Source of the DNA: Cystobasidiopsis lactophilus
Taxonomy: Eukaryota > Basidiomycota > Agaricostilbomycetes > Agaricostilbales > Chionosphaeraceae
NCBI GenBank assembly: GCA_001599975.1
Contig: BCIO01000001.1
Coordinates: forward strand, 3,903,631 to 3,967,630
Direction: 5' to 3'
Length of the DNA: 64,000 nt
Numbering within the stretch: position 1 is the first letter of the stretch; every line of letters starts with the position of its first letter. A model generated the notes under the pieces. That model ran no database searches, had not been told where the DNA came from, and saw only the letters and a list, made by a program, of their open reading frames with translations. Shown here piece by piece: positions 53,501 through 64,000 of the stretch. Position numbers and translations under genes: made by a program.

Positions 53501-55471
53501 CAGCGTCAGCTCCAGCTTCACCAGCGCCGGCAATTCGATCCGACATGGCGTCTGGCTTGCGTTCAACTGGCGCTCGCCCACCAAGCGCGCCCCCGTGCCT
53601 AATCCCACCGATCCCGATGTTCTCGCACAGCTGCACTCCACTCGCTGGACTTCGGACTTGTCGCACGACCGAGAGGCCATGAGGACGCACCGGCTGCTGG
53701 CTTGGCAACAATGGGCCTGGATCCCGCATCTGCTCATCATCCCTGGTTTCACTTTTGTGTAAGCAGAACTTTTTGATTTGGTGCTGCTGTTGCTGAGCCA
53801 GGCGGTGCAGTTGGGTGTGGTTCCATCCGACCGGTAACTGGACCTACGAAGCGTGCGTTTGATGCAACTTCCCCTGGCACAATCAGGATTTAACGGCTCT
53901 GCTTCCTACCACAGTGCAACTTTCAGCACGCTCTGGCGTTTCGTCTGGTGCCTGTCGCTGCCCAACTGCATGTTCGCTTTCCTCGGTTTCGTCACTCCCG
54001 ATTGGGCGCCTGGCAAGAAGACGATGGACAAGAAGCCTGTTCACCGCGAATACATCCGCAACTTCTTCGTCCTCTTGGTCACCAAGGGTTCGAACGAGTC
54101 GGCCGTGCGCAGAGGTTACAACAAGCTACTCCCGCTTGAGAAGTATCACCCCGCCATCAAGGTCATCGTCCTCACCGATGAGCCTTACGTGAGTCCTGCC
54201 TTCACCCCAAGATAGGGTGGACAGAATGCTGAGCATGCTGCTGCGTGTGCTTCTAGGTCTACCCGGATCTCAAGAACATCGTCTGCCCAAAGAACTACAA
54301 GAGTCCGCTCGGCAAGGCCAAGTACAAGGCCCGCGCGCTCGACTACTTCCGGTACCACGTCTCCCTCGGCACCTACGATTGGATCTTGCACATGGACGAA
54401 GAATCTACCTGCGACGCCGAGACCTTGCGCCGATCGCTCGACTTTGTCCGCTATACACCCCACCACTTTGGCCAAGGAATTATCTTGTACAACGGCGAAG
54501 GATACTGTAAGTGCTTTCAAAGATGGTTGAGGCTGGCCCCTCGCTCACCTCGCTTGCACAGGGGACAACTGGCTCTTCACGGTGGCAGACGGCATTCGTG
54601 TCGGCGACGACTTGGCCCGCTTCCACTTGCAGAACACGCTCTTCAAGCGACCCATCTTCGGTGTCCACGGTTCTTTCTTGCTCACCAACGGCGAGATGGA
54701 GAACGAGTGCACTTGGGATTTCGGCTCCTTGGCAGAAGATTTCGAGTTCTCGCAAGACGCCTGGCGCCGCGGTTTCACTTGCGGCCGTGTGCACGGTATC
54801 GTCCGAGAACAGTCACCGCAAACCGTCCGCGATTTCCTGAAGCAGCGTCGACGTTGGTTCATGGGCATTCGCGACATCAAGGGCATGTACGGCCTGCCGC
54901 ATCTTGCCATCAACTTGTGGATCGTCGGAGTCTTCACGCTGGCAGTGACGAGTGCGTTTGCCTTGTTCTGGGCTCAACCAGCGGCCTGTTTCTCACCAAT
55001 TCTTTGTTTGCAGTCGTCAACGTCATCTTCATTGCCTTCGACCACTCTAAGACGCCGCTCTGGGTCGCCATCATGGCTGACTTCTGCTTCGCCACCTTCG
55101 AGACACTATACATCTGGGGTCTCTTCTTCCAGGAACTGTTGGTCTTCTTGTCCTCCTTGGGCCCCGCGCCCGTCCGGCTCCAGGCTCATTCCCTTTGTTC
55201 ACAGCGATTACGGGCAACCCTGGTGGAAGATGCTGATCCATTTGCCATGCGCCATTGTCATGTACGTCCTTATTGTGCACTGCGCCCTCCGTGCTCATTC
55301 TGACTTGCTCTCACAGCCAACCTTTCGCTTCCATCCTCGAGGGATTGTCGGCGATATGGGCTATGAGCAGTGAAGACTTTGGCAAGGTGAGCCGATGCGT
55401 CAACTCGGTGGTAACAAGCCAGCTAATCATGTCCTGCCACCCTCCAGTTCGAGGTTATCGCCAAGAAATAA
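50550..55471 (+). CDS. fused membrane acyltransferase-3 / egghead-like family 2 glycosyltransferase
   Basis: One gene for a predicted two-enzyme membrane protein of roughly 1,300 residues. Exon 1 (50550-50615, MPTLLSPFNKSNEAV) joins exon 2 at 50829 in frame; a shorter start at ATG 50931 is possible. About 310 disordered Ser/Pro-rich residues come first. The acyltransferase-3 (OafA/NolX-like) domain begins NRLAWIDGLRGIASVVIFTH with the catalytic-type His pair, then many membrane spans (LALPAIVVGFLQWQLSEHQ, WYFIGNFAHFLRFCLDL, GLFVWLGKVSYGFYLMQ). At 53761 an ordinary GTAAGC...GTGCAG intron links PGFTFV to WVWFHPTGNWTYEA in phase. The second half is a GT2 enzyme resembling animal egghead: FFVLLVTKGSNESAVRRGYN, VIVLTDEPYVYPDL, YDWILHMDEESTCDAETLRR, AEDFEFSQDAWRRGF and FLKQRRRWFMGIRDIKGMYG (Q-x-x-R-W). 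C-terminal spans follow; the protein ends FGKFEVIAKK, stop 55469-55471. Substrates are unknown. Confidence 0.82.
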
Positions 55472-55795
55472 GCGCCTGTCGCTGCTCTTCTGTGCCAGCA
55501 TGCGAGAGGCTCGCCCGATGGCTTGCTGGACACGCATCATTTTGTGCTCCGCTCAAACCCAAAACACGCTCCTTTCTTTGCCTTTTTACCCACCCACGGC
55601 TTCCTCTTCGCACTTTAGATCGCAAGAGTAGCCTTCATTTGATAGAGTCTTTCAGTGTGTTGATAGCAGAGCTCTTTCGAACGGACACTCAGCACCTATC
55701 GCCGCCCATGGTCTCAGACCTCTTCATCATTTTCTAATGCTTCTCATGCTTGCAATAGCCATCTTGTACAAACCTCTTTACAAGTCTTTTGATCT
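55472..55795. other. convergent gap before the ammonium transporter
   Basis: 324 bp of 3' flanks between convergent genes; no other signal. Confidence 0.35.
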
Positions 55796-58074
55796 CTACT
55801 CGGCCTTGGACCTGTCCCGAGAAGCGTCTCTAAGCGTGGCCGGGCGACGTTCCCTTGAAGCCGAGCGGTTCCGGCTATCGACCGCTGTGGTCTCCGACCT
55901 TGAACTGTGCAGGGAAGGCTGTCTGGGACGCGTGGCAGGAGGCTGCTCGCCCTCAGCAGCCACCTTTTCGTTGTCAGAGTTGTCGGTGGCGACTGGCTCC
56001 ACCACAGCGGCGCCTTCTGCCTCCGACTTGTTGCCCTTGTCTTTGTCGAGCAGATCCTGCATGTGCACAAAATTGTGAATGTCCCAATTGCCGGCCTCGA
56101 TGTCGCGATGGGAGTGCTGCAAACGAAGAAGGCAAGAGAGAAAAAGAGGAAATCAGCTTGGCTCTCCTTTCGCTCATTCTCTCGTTCGACGCACCACAAA
56201 GTCGTATGCGAACTCGCCCAATTGGTCCTCTTTTACCCTCCCTCTCCCGTCAAAAAAGGAGGAGGAAGGTCAAAGGGAAACACCCACCATCAATCCCGAC
56301 AATCTCGGCGTCGGACGAGCTCCTGAAGCGGCAGTAGGGAATGTGATCGATGACGAACATAATGAGAAGCGTGACGACCAGCGTCCAGCTGAATCCGACC
56401 GTGATCCAGGCCAGCTCTGTTGTCATCGTGAGCCGAGCTGAGAACAGCGAGCGCCAACCTCACGTTTCCCGAATTGAACCCAATTGCCATCGAGCCATCC
56501 TCCAGGGATGTCCAGAAAAGTGTCGTTGGCGGCCACTGAGCTTTGGGCGAAGATGCCACTGCGTGCAGGGAAACTGAGCCGGAGCCAAGAGTGTATAATG
56601 GATTTCCCCACGTCATCAAAGTGCCAACCATGCCTGCGACCGCGTGGCAAGAGAAGATATCAAGCGGGTCATCGAATGAGAGCCAGAACTTGAGGCGGGT
56701 GAGCGAGTTGCTGACGCCGGAAGCGACGACGCCGATCAGCAGAGCGGCGGGAGCTCCGACAAAGCCTGCCAGTGCGTTCAATGACTGATGAGCTAAATTG
56801 TGATTATTCGCCCAGCGACAGCTCACCAGCAGCCGGAGTAATGGCGACAAGCGCCGCGATAGAGCCGGTGCAAAAGCCAACGACCGAAAACTTGCGCTCA
56901 AGCCTGTAATCGAGCACCATCCACACGAGACCTCCTCCTGCAGCGGCCAGATTGGTGTTAAACATGGCCAAGCCGGCCTTGATGTTGCCCGCAAAAGTGC
57001 TTCCGCCGTTGAATCCGAGCTGCACGCAAACAGACTGAGTAGGCTCCAAAATGCTATTCGCCAGCGTCACACACCCATCCTGCACAGATGAAAGTCGTTA
57101 GTCTCTGCTCTGCGAACCGTTAAACGAAAGACTGGGACCCACCGAACCAAAGCAAGACCGTGCCTGTCATGAAGTGCGAGACGCTATGCGGCCGGAAGCT
57201 CAGCTTGTCCGTACCCCATCCGGACCGCTTGCCCAAGTAGATACTGTACGCCAGCCCTTTTGTAGAGGCCCGTCAGACGTATGCCGGGTGTGCGCAGAAG
57301 GAGGCCGGAACGAACCGGTCGTGCCCGAGCACACTTCGATTGGTACACCGCCGGCATAGTCCAGCACGCCCCTATAACAATATAAAGAGGCATGAGTCTT
57401 GCTGTGCCGTGCGTCAAACGCTACCCGAAGAGGGGCCAACACGCACCACTTTGCCGCCCAGCCTTGAGGGTTCCACACCCACTCTGCCAAAGGGCAATAC
57501 ACCAGCGTAGCCCAACAGAAGCAGAATAACATGGTGGGGCCGATTCGTCCACGTTCGCAAGCAGCTCCGATGGCGATAGCCGGTACAAGTGCGGCGAACA
57601 TGCATTGGTACATCTTTCGGAGGAATGGCACTTTATCAACCAGTCCAGTGGCAATAAAGGGAGTTGTATGCTTACAGCGTAGACGATGCGAGGCAGCTTG
57701 CTGTTGGCCGGCAGCGCTGGTTGCTCCAGGACGCCTTGAAAGCAAAAGTGGGATAGGTCGCCAAAGAAGCTGCCCGCATTGTCGGCGAAAGCCAGCGAAT
57801 AGCCCCAGAAGAACCACTGGAATGAAATGACGGCCAAACAGAGCATGGTGGCCAGCAGCATCGACAGGGCGTTCTTCCGCCGCACCAGACCGCTGTATAA
57901 GAAACCCAGTCCCGGGATCATAAGGAAAACCAGGGCGCTGCAGGTCAAAACCCAGGCGATATCGCCAGGAGAGTAGGACGATGGGACTCCATCGACATAA
58001 CAGATCAAATCCGTTCCCTTGCTGGTGAGTAGGCTGCCATCATCAGCCAGCAGGCCATAGGTGCAGTTGACCAT
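55796..58074 (-). CDS. ammonium transporter (Amt/Mep)
   Basis: Ammonium permease of the plasma membrane. ATG at 58074; residues of the first exon include DIAWVLTCSALVFLMIPGLG and FLYSGLVRRKNALSMLLATM, the Amt signature helix. QWFFWGYSLAF holds the conserved F-x-W-G motif. Later exons encode GGTGCC-side segments near the second and third helices, RPHSVSHFMTG, FNGGSTFAGNIKAGLAMFNT, LVWMVLDYRLERKFSVVGFC and FWLSFDDPLDIFSCHAVAGM, which includes the D-D-x-x-D/H pair expected near the pore. The cytoplasmic tail is long, acidic then Arg/Ser-rich (RNRSASRERRPATLRDASRD), stop 55796-55798. About eight introns. GATA sites lie just upstream, matching the nitrogen-repressed control known for such genes. 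Confidence 0.92.
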
Positions 58075-58594
58075 CTTGGGCCTAGTATCTGCCGGCGTGA
58101 ATCTATCGTATCACTTGAAGGTCTGTTTGGACCGACGTCGACGCTTCTCTTGATAAAGTTGCAAGGCGATATCTAATGCCAAGGCGAAATTTGCACCAAG
58201 GATGGGGTCTGACGCAGGGGAGAGATTGGCAAAATTTCGGGTCGCGTGGGCTTCTTAGAGTTAAAATACAGTAGAAAAGGTGGTGGACGCAAAAGGAGGC
58301 AGAGGGAGACTAGCGAGTTTTTTCAGCCTTGGGTTTCCGGCCATCGGCATTTCGGTTGCCCCGCTTCTCTTGAAGGTGGTGGCGGCGGGCAAGCAGGAAT
58401 GAAGCCCTGAGGTGCTGAGATGGTGCCCTTACGGTTCTTGATAGTGAGAGAGACGAAGAAAAGCAAAAAACTGGGGTAAGGTGGCACAAAAAAATAGGCG
58501 ACCCGGCGAAGCGGTTCGGCGGCGCTCTGCGCGCACCCATCTCAGGGAGCCAAAAGGACTCTTGTTCCACTACCAACTCACAGAGACATCAATA
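58075..58594. promoter_or_regulatory. divergent promoter with clustered GATA cores before the ammonium transporter
   Basis: Within the 100 bp before the transporter ATG (read on the minus strand) there are five GATA cores: at 58086-58089, 58104-58107, 58109-58112, 58152-58155 and 58168-58173 (overlapping both strands). Two fit the HGATAR consensus, CGATAG (58103-58108, minus) and TGATAA (58151-58156, plus). Fungal ammonium permeases are known targets of nitrogen-regulatory GATA factors. The other half of the region leads to the RidA-family gene. Confidence 0.45.
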
Positions 58595-59228
58595 ATGGCA
58601 TCTTACTCGCACTACGGAGGCCACTACGGCGAATCGGCCCTCAAGGACGGCAACTACTATCAGGCCGTCAAGGTGGGCACTGCTGCTGATCTTGAGAGGT
58701 TGCACTGACCAAAGGCGTGCAGGTCGGGCCATTCATTCATGTATCAGGCCAGGGTCAGCAACTGCCACCATGCGAGACCGCAGACCAATGCTGAGATCGA
58801 ATGCGCAGGCGGCTGGAAGAAGCTCGGCGACACTCCTGAGCTTGACATCCCAACTGATGTCAGTGTAGAATACCAACGCACTGAATCATCGAAGCTGATT
58901 TTGGAGCCGGGACAGATTGCTGAGCAAATTGATTTGGCCCTGGACAATTGCGAGGCCGCCATCAAGGCGGCTGGAGCTTCAGGTTTGAGCGATGTCTTCA
59001 AGGTGGGTCTCATCACTGAGCATCATGTAAACGAACTTTGCTGACTGGCTTTGGGCTCATCAGCTCACCATTTACATGTCGCCCATCAACGCCGAAGCGC
59101 TGGACGCCCTAAACGCTGTCTTCCAAAAGCGTCTACCCCACTCGCCCACACAGACCGCTATCGGCGTCGCTGCACTTGCCTTGAAGGGCATGAACGTCGA
59201 GATTGATTGCCAGGCTTATGTGGCTTGA
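58595..59228 (+). CDS. RidA/YjgF-family (UK114) protein
   Basis: Probable enamine/imine deaminase that removes reactive intermediates of amino-acid metabolism, or a diverged relative. ATG at 58595. Spliced, it reads MASYSHYGGHYGESALKDGN, YYQAVK, then VGPFIHVSGQGGWKKLGDTP across two introns, then EQIDLALDNCEAAIKAAGAS, LSDVFKLTIYMSPINAEALD, and the C-terminal AIGVAALALKGMNVEIDCQA. The family's V-S-G-Q-G, N-x-x-A-A/V-L-x-A-A-G and E-I-D/E motifs are clear. The usual catalytic Arg before the I-G/V-A-A stretch (R-x-x-x-x-V) is not obvious; the region reads SPTQTAIGVAAL, so activity may differ. Stop 59226-59228. Confidence 0.85.
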
Positions 59229-60244
59229 ACTTTTGAAGTACATAGACGCTGTTGGCGCAACTTGGCAGGGATCTTGTTCTGACTTCGCGAGGTTGCATAG
59301 CAATGCATCTGCAGAGAAGCAGTGCAACAGACCCACACGAGAAAACTGTCCAACAAGGAGCAAGGCCCGAGACGTGCAAAGGAACGTCGCAGATCGGCGG
59401 ACCCACTTTTCAAACGTCGCAGAATTTTAGTGCAGAACTATAGCGAAAGCGTCGCAACCATTCAATTTAGTGTCCCAAGCCAAAAGAGAGGGAGGGCAGG
59501 TGCATGATCATTTTTGGGGTTCGCTTTACATAGCGAAATGAGCCGAAGGAGAGAACGGGCAGGTAGACGCCAATAGCAGCAGCGATACGTCAAGCTGTAC
59601 GCGACAGCTTGGCTAGGCACAGACTCTACTATTAGAACCGATTGACAATCTCGAACGTCGTTCTTTCAGGCAAGAATTCGTCAAAGGTGTCGAGCGGGCG
59701 CAAAAAGGCAAGGAATGACGTGCAGTTTGGATGAGCCAGATCAACCAAAAGATGGCGCGAAAAGTCGCGCTCAAGACTACTTGGGAGACGAGACGGGACG
59801 GGACCAACAGTACAAACCTGCGCGCCGGTCGGGCGAAAAGCAGGCCAAGATGGAAAGGTTGCCAAGGAGCCAGCAACACCTGCAGCTGCGCAGAGACCAC
59901 AGCAGAGCATCGAGGCCTCGAATAAATGTCCGCAGGTGCGGTCAGAGCGGAGGTGGCGTCCAGACATTTTTAGTGCCCAAACCGGGACGGCGGCGAATGG
60001 CGCGGCCTTCGAGGGCGCATCTCGACCTGCTTGTTTGCCAATACGGGAGCCGCCCGCTGTGGACGGTCTCCTGCAGCTGTGCGTGCTTGGGCACCAGCGA
60101 CCAGATTCCTGAAGCAAGCAGCGCATTGGTGGAGGCATCGTGAAAAGTCTAAAAAGACGCTAGCGCGCTAGTCGTACCTTTGGCCTCCTCCTGTCCCTTC
60201 ACGTCTGCTCTCCTTCTCTTCTCGCGCAAACCACATCCACTGGG
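59229..60244. other. 1 kb intergenic region with an unassigned minus-strand frame
   Basis: An open frame runs 60138 to 59632 on the minus strand (168 codons, start MPPPMRCLLQESG, end TTFEIVNRF). Its last third, HPNCTSFLAFLRPLDTFDEF, looks protein-like, but no family is recognised and codon use is mixed. A perfect 12-bp palindrome, CTAGCGCGCTAG, lies at 60160-60171, 74 bp before the arrestin-like ATG. Confidence 0.3.
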
Positions 60245-62603
60245 ATGGTGCAGCTCACCATTGTCCCACACCGGGGCAATAACCTGCGCACCTTCCCGCA
60301 CACCGGCTACCTGGGCCTCACGCCGGTCACCGTGCAAGGCTACCTTCGCACAGCTCTGGAGGAAGACATGATGGCGCTGGACGCCTCAAGAGTAGAGGTC
60401 CGGGTTCGCTGCTACGAGTCAGAGTCCAGGGGAGCGCACACTGGGGCAAGAGCGGGTGACATCCGCACGCTGTTTGAAGTCGCCAAAACGCTTTGGTCCT
60501 CTGGCAAGGACGACTACCGGCCTCTGGGCAAGTTCGACACGCCCTGGCGGCTCACCGTTCCCGTGGACGCTTTGCTACATGGCGCGTTGTCAAGCGCCAC
60601 CTTCAAAAGCTGGCGCATTTGGTGGTCTCTCGAAGCAGGTTCGTCGTTCTCTGCTCTCATTGATCGCACAGTCGAGCTCACACCAACGTTCCAGTCATCC
60701 ATCACAGGCCCGCCGGCCCCTTCGGCAACCGACAGATCAAGGCCTACCCAATGCACTTGGTCTCTTACGCATACCCGCCGCCCGCCCGCTCTTTAGCATG
60801 GTCCAACATGTCTTCCTCGCCAAACCGGACACACCCGCTTGTCGAATACAGCGCAGAGACCGATTCGGATCACTACGGGCCGGGCCAACCTCTCAACCTG
60901 ACTCTCAAGCTGGGAAGAACAGACGTCGATCCGCAACTTTCCTTCAAAAAGCTCGTCGTCGAGCTGCACCGCGAGATCGTCCTTTCAGCGGCGCCTCAGC
61001 CGAATTCTTCTACGTCTGGCTCAACAGACCTGTCTTCCGGCTCCGATACGACACCCTCAGAGTTCTCAGACATGCCCGCCACGCCGTCTGACGACGCATT
61101 CCCCCATTACAGCGTTGCTGATTCCGCGCCCACAACACCATCCTGGATGTCAGACCAACAATCCGAGTCCGCAAAAGCGGGTGGCGAATCTTCCTACTTC
61201 ATCCCTCGAACGACCTCCAACAGTCGGCTGCGCAAAGACGACATCGTTCTCATGTCGCAGACCTTGCAAGGGTCCGAATTGATGCTGGATGGCCAGGGCA
61301 AGTGGTCGCGGACAATCTCGGGCCTCATCCCAAAGTCGAGGACGATCTACCATTGGTCGGTCGGCGAATCGTGCCAGACGCCCAGCTTGTCCGTTCGTTT
61401 CTACCTTACCGTCAAGGTCAGTCGTTTTCTGTTTTGAAGGGAACTTTGGCTGACCGGGTCAATCAGATGTCGGTCCGGTCAAAATACGCCTCGTTTATCG
61501 AGCTGCCGCCTCGCGACATTGTCTTCCACAGCACAATCGCCGAAGAGCGGGCCATCGCAAGAGAGCAGTTGGGCAAGATCTATGCCATCCAGTCGGCCGA
61601 GGCACGCATGTTCGAGGTCGTGCCGGGGACGCCTCGCCGCTCCGCGAGTACCGACAGCTCAACACTTCGGGCTCCGTCCTCGCGCAGTTCGAACACCGTT
61701 GGCGGCCGGCGACGCGGCAGCAACTCCTCCCAGGTCTCCGTCGACAGCAACTTGTCGGCCGACGAGGAGTCGGAAGCGCGACTGGGCCGGTCTCGTCTGC
61801 GGTTCGCCAGCTCCGTCATCGGCATGCCCAATTTCCCTGCCAAACCACCAGGCTCCAGTAACTCGACCTCGCCACCACCAAACTCTCAGCAAACAACGCC
61901 CACTGCAGCTCGCCGTGCATCGCACTGCCCTCCTAACACTCTCTCCGGCCCTATGCCACCCTTGCCAACATCGCTCGCCACCAAGCGCACTTCTGTGTTC
62001 AGCCTGGGCCGGCGGGACTCTTCCAACATCACAGTCCATCTCGAAAACAACCTGTCAGAGCCCCCGTCAGATTCAGACGAGAACAACGAAACGTCTGCGC
62101 CCCCCGTGTCAGCGCCGCCCTTCAACTTCGACAACTTCACTTTGTCTAGCCCGCCCGCTGCCAAGACCGACTTTTCTTCTTTCAGCTTCGGCGGCGGCGA
62201 GAGCAGCGGCAAAGCCAGATCCCAAAACTTGCCGCCCAGAATTGAAGGCGGCCGCGTGCTGCCTTCGGACGGGCAAAGGCGCAAGAAGTCGAGCCATCGC
62301 CACCGCAGCCGAAGCAGCCTGGGCCCAACAGACATTGGCCCAGTGCCATCAGGGCTCGTTGCACCTGGCTCGCCGCCGGACTTGCCCACGCCGCCGGCCG
62401 TGCACCACATTGGCCTGCCGCCACCGCCCAAGGACGGCCCCTTTGGCGCCTCTCGCCGACCATCTGCCATGTCCAGCACTTCCATCAGCTCCATGGACGA
62501 CGTCCTATCCCGCCGGCGCACCTCGGCATTGTCCTTGTTCAGCGACGGCGGCGACGACGGCAAGCGGCGCTTCTCTTTCCTCCGAAGAGGCAGCAAAGCG
62601 TAG
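60245..62603 (+). CDS. arrestin-like protein
   Basis: A cytoplasmic alpha-arrestin-like adaptor, possibly guiding a ubiquitin ligase to plasma-membrane transporters (family role, inferred). Three exons; the first intron joins WSLEA to VIHHRPAGPFGNRQIKAYPM and the second joins VRFYLTVK to MSVRSKYASFIELPPRDIVF. The arrestin-N part has VTVQGYLRTALEEDMMALDA and RLTVPVDALLHG. The C-domain has YGPGQPLNLTLKLGRTDVDP and SRTISGLIPKSRTIYHW. The last 280 residues are disordered, Ser/Pro-rich, with PPVSAPPFNFDN. No clear P-P-x-Y motif was found. It ends RRFSFLRRGSKA, stop 62601-62603. Confidence 0.72.
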
Positions 62604-63268
62604 ACAGCATACCTGCATAATCTGTACCCACACTCATATATCATTGTAGCACTTGTCACTTCGCATTGCACAGAAATAACAGAATTCCCTTTGCCCCAAA
62701 ACATGCGCGCACCAGCACTGTTCGAGCGCGAGGACTTTGTGGCTGCGCTGCCGCATTTTGCTTCCCCTTGCGACCACTCTTCTTTATTGAATCTTTTAAG
62801 CGGCCCAGGCGCTTGTCAACACCCTTTGCGACTTTTGGACTCGCAAATCGGCGTTTGAAAAGCTGGCCTGAAGAGCGGGAACAAGCAAAATTCCAGCAGA
62901 ACCAGCTTTTATCCTTCACATCTTCCAGCCTCCCTAATAACCGCCCCAGGGCACTAGGAAGACCTAGCGGCGTCAGAGCCGCTTAGAGCTGCCGCATCAG
63001 TCGAGCCTTTAAACCGGGCCCCATCCCCCGGGCCTGGTGGTAGCCAAGGCTCTCCTCCCAACTTTTTTGTTCAGTGCGCCCAGCGCGCCGTACGCCCTCA
63101 GCCCGAGCCAGCTCGTTCCTCAGCTATCTCAATCGCTGCTGACTGGTTTTTCGCCCTCCCGAGCGAAGCCCCTCATCAAACAAAGGAATCAGGCCTCGGC
63201 TCCTCCTTTCGCCCCTCGCGCCGCCTGTCCTCCTCCTCCCCTCCCCCTCAGCGACAACTCGGTCGGGA
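62604..63268. other. leader and promoter region of ornithine decarboxylase
   Basis: 665 bp with no gene. A strong pyrimidine tract ending CCCTCCCCCTCAG at 63238-63250 resembles a 3' splice site, so a leader intron may end about 18 bp before the ATG. Confidence 0.35.
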
Positions 63269-64000
63269 ATGACCACAGCCTTGACTCTGCTGGAACCATG
63301 CTCCACGCACTCTGAGCAAAACGCATCTACCCCTCTGATCATTCGCCCCATGCCAGTCAGCGCTCCGCCCTCGCCAGCCGCACCAGTGGGCGCCATGATT
63401 CGCGCCGCTTCCCAGCCCGCGCGCCCTCGCAAGATTTATCAGCCCGCTGCGCCGCCACCTCTGCCTGATCACATTCATGCTGGCCCCGTGGTGGACGTCA
63501 TGGCTCAAGAGCTGGCGGGAATCGATATGGAAGACTGCGAGGCCAACGGGGAGAACGCCTTCTTCGTCTGCGATCTGGCCTCCGTCTACTCGGCCCACCA
63601 GCGCTGGGTCAAGGCTTTCAACACGGGTTTGACCGATTCCGTCCCTGTCGAGCCCTTTTATGGTGAGCAACGCCACCGTCCTTATTTCTTCCGGCTGCGC
63701 CTGACTTGAGGCTTGCAAAGCCGTCAAATGCAACCCTGACCCTACCGTCATCACCTTGCTGGGTGCTCTGGGCGTCAACTTCGACTGTGCTTCCCAGGCC
63801 GAAATCGAGCTCGTCCTCTCGCTCGGCATCGCCCCATCCCGCATCATTTACGCCAACCCGTGCAAAGCCGCTTCGTTCGTCCGCCACGCCGCTTCGGCCA
63901 ACGTCAAGTCCATGACCTTTGACAACTTGGACGAGCTGGACAAGATCGCGCGCTACCACCCATCGGCGAAGCTGCTCTTGCGCATCCTCACCAACGACGC
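63269..64000 (+). CDS. SPE1: ornithine decarboxylase (partial, runs off right edge)
   Basis: PLP enzyme that makes putrescine from ornithine, the first step of polyamine synthesis. ATG at 63269 starts an N-extension of about 80 residues (MTTALTLLEPCSTHSEQNAS), longer than in animal enzymes but common in fungi. The barrel begins AFFVCDLASVYSAHQRW. The first intron (63662-63718) joins FY to AVKCNPDPTVITLLGALGVN; the Lys of A-V-K-C-N is the PLP-binding residue. FDCASQAEIELVLSLGIAPS and RIIYANPCKAASFVRHAASA are classical. Exon 2 is still open at the edge (LLLRILTND). The remaining catalytic domain is outside the window. Confidence 0.93.

Noticed and set aside
53740-53930. Possible gene boundary between the acyltransferase and glycosyltransferase halves
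   Set aside because: The apparent stop (GTGTAA) is the GTAAGC donor of an intron; splicing restores the frame and there is no room for a promoter or terminator.
54386-55303. 305-codon plus-strand frame overlapping the glycosyltransferase exons
   Set aside because: It runs in another frame through known exons and introns; its product lacks domains whereas the spliced frame gives clear GT2 motifs.
1-64000. Transposons, LTR elements, virus-like elements and CRISPR-like arrays
   Set aside because: No reverse transcriptase, integrase, transposase or capsid-like sequence, no long terminal repeats and no spaced direct repeats were seen on either strand.

Overview
This 64 kb window is nuclear DNA from a basidiomycete fungus. 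It is gene-dense, and most genes are cut by short introns of about 50-75 nt with GT(A/G)NGT donors and CAG/TAG acceptors. The products are typically fungal: Pob3 without an HMG box, Ypi1, Mak5, a PriA-like cysteine-rich secreted protein and a fungal arrestin. A basidiomycetous yeast of the Pucciniomycotina (Microbotryomycetes type) would fit, but that rank is a guess from general appearance. I see no plasmid, viral, transposon or CRISPR signal and no convincing tRNA or rRNA gene.

Layout. 1-4 kb: a VanZ-like membrane protein running off the left edge, head-to-head with a tail-anchored heme oxygenase, then a PriA-like secreted protein. 4-9.3 kb: a sugar transporter and an acetyl-CoA transporter, both minus strand. 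9.7-13.6 kb: a broken duplicate piece of the PriA-like gene, then MAK5 and YPI1. 13.9-20.1 kb, minus strand: a Ser/Ala-rich membrane protein, cofilin and POB3. 20.3-31.9 kb: alpha-actinin, an MFS transporter, a bHLH factor, the mitochondrial phosphate carrier, an F-box-like protein and a Wss1-type protease. 32.2-38.4 kb: three tandem genes for one unrecognised family of secreted proteins. 38.7-50 kb: a borealin-like protein, DDB1 and an SH3-RasGEF. 50.5-55.5 kb: one gene that joins an acyltransferase-3 domain to an egghead-like family 2 glycosyltransferase. 55.8-64 kb: an ammonium transporter, a RidA-family enzyme, an arrestin-like protein and the start of ornithine decarboxylase.

Most genes are unrelated housekeeping functions in ordinary eukaryotic order. 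Two loci stand out. The first is the secreted trio, which shares a fold-like core, two dibasic (Kex2-type) sites around a variable linker and, in two members, consecutive 5-nt and 8-nt microexons. The second is the acyltransferase-glycosyltransferase fusion, whose two halves join in frame through an ordinary intron. Gene models were spliced by eye; where an exon is uncertain the entry says so.
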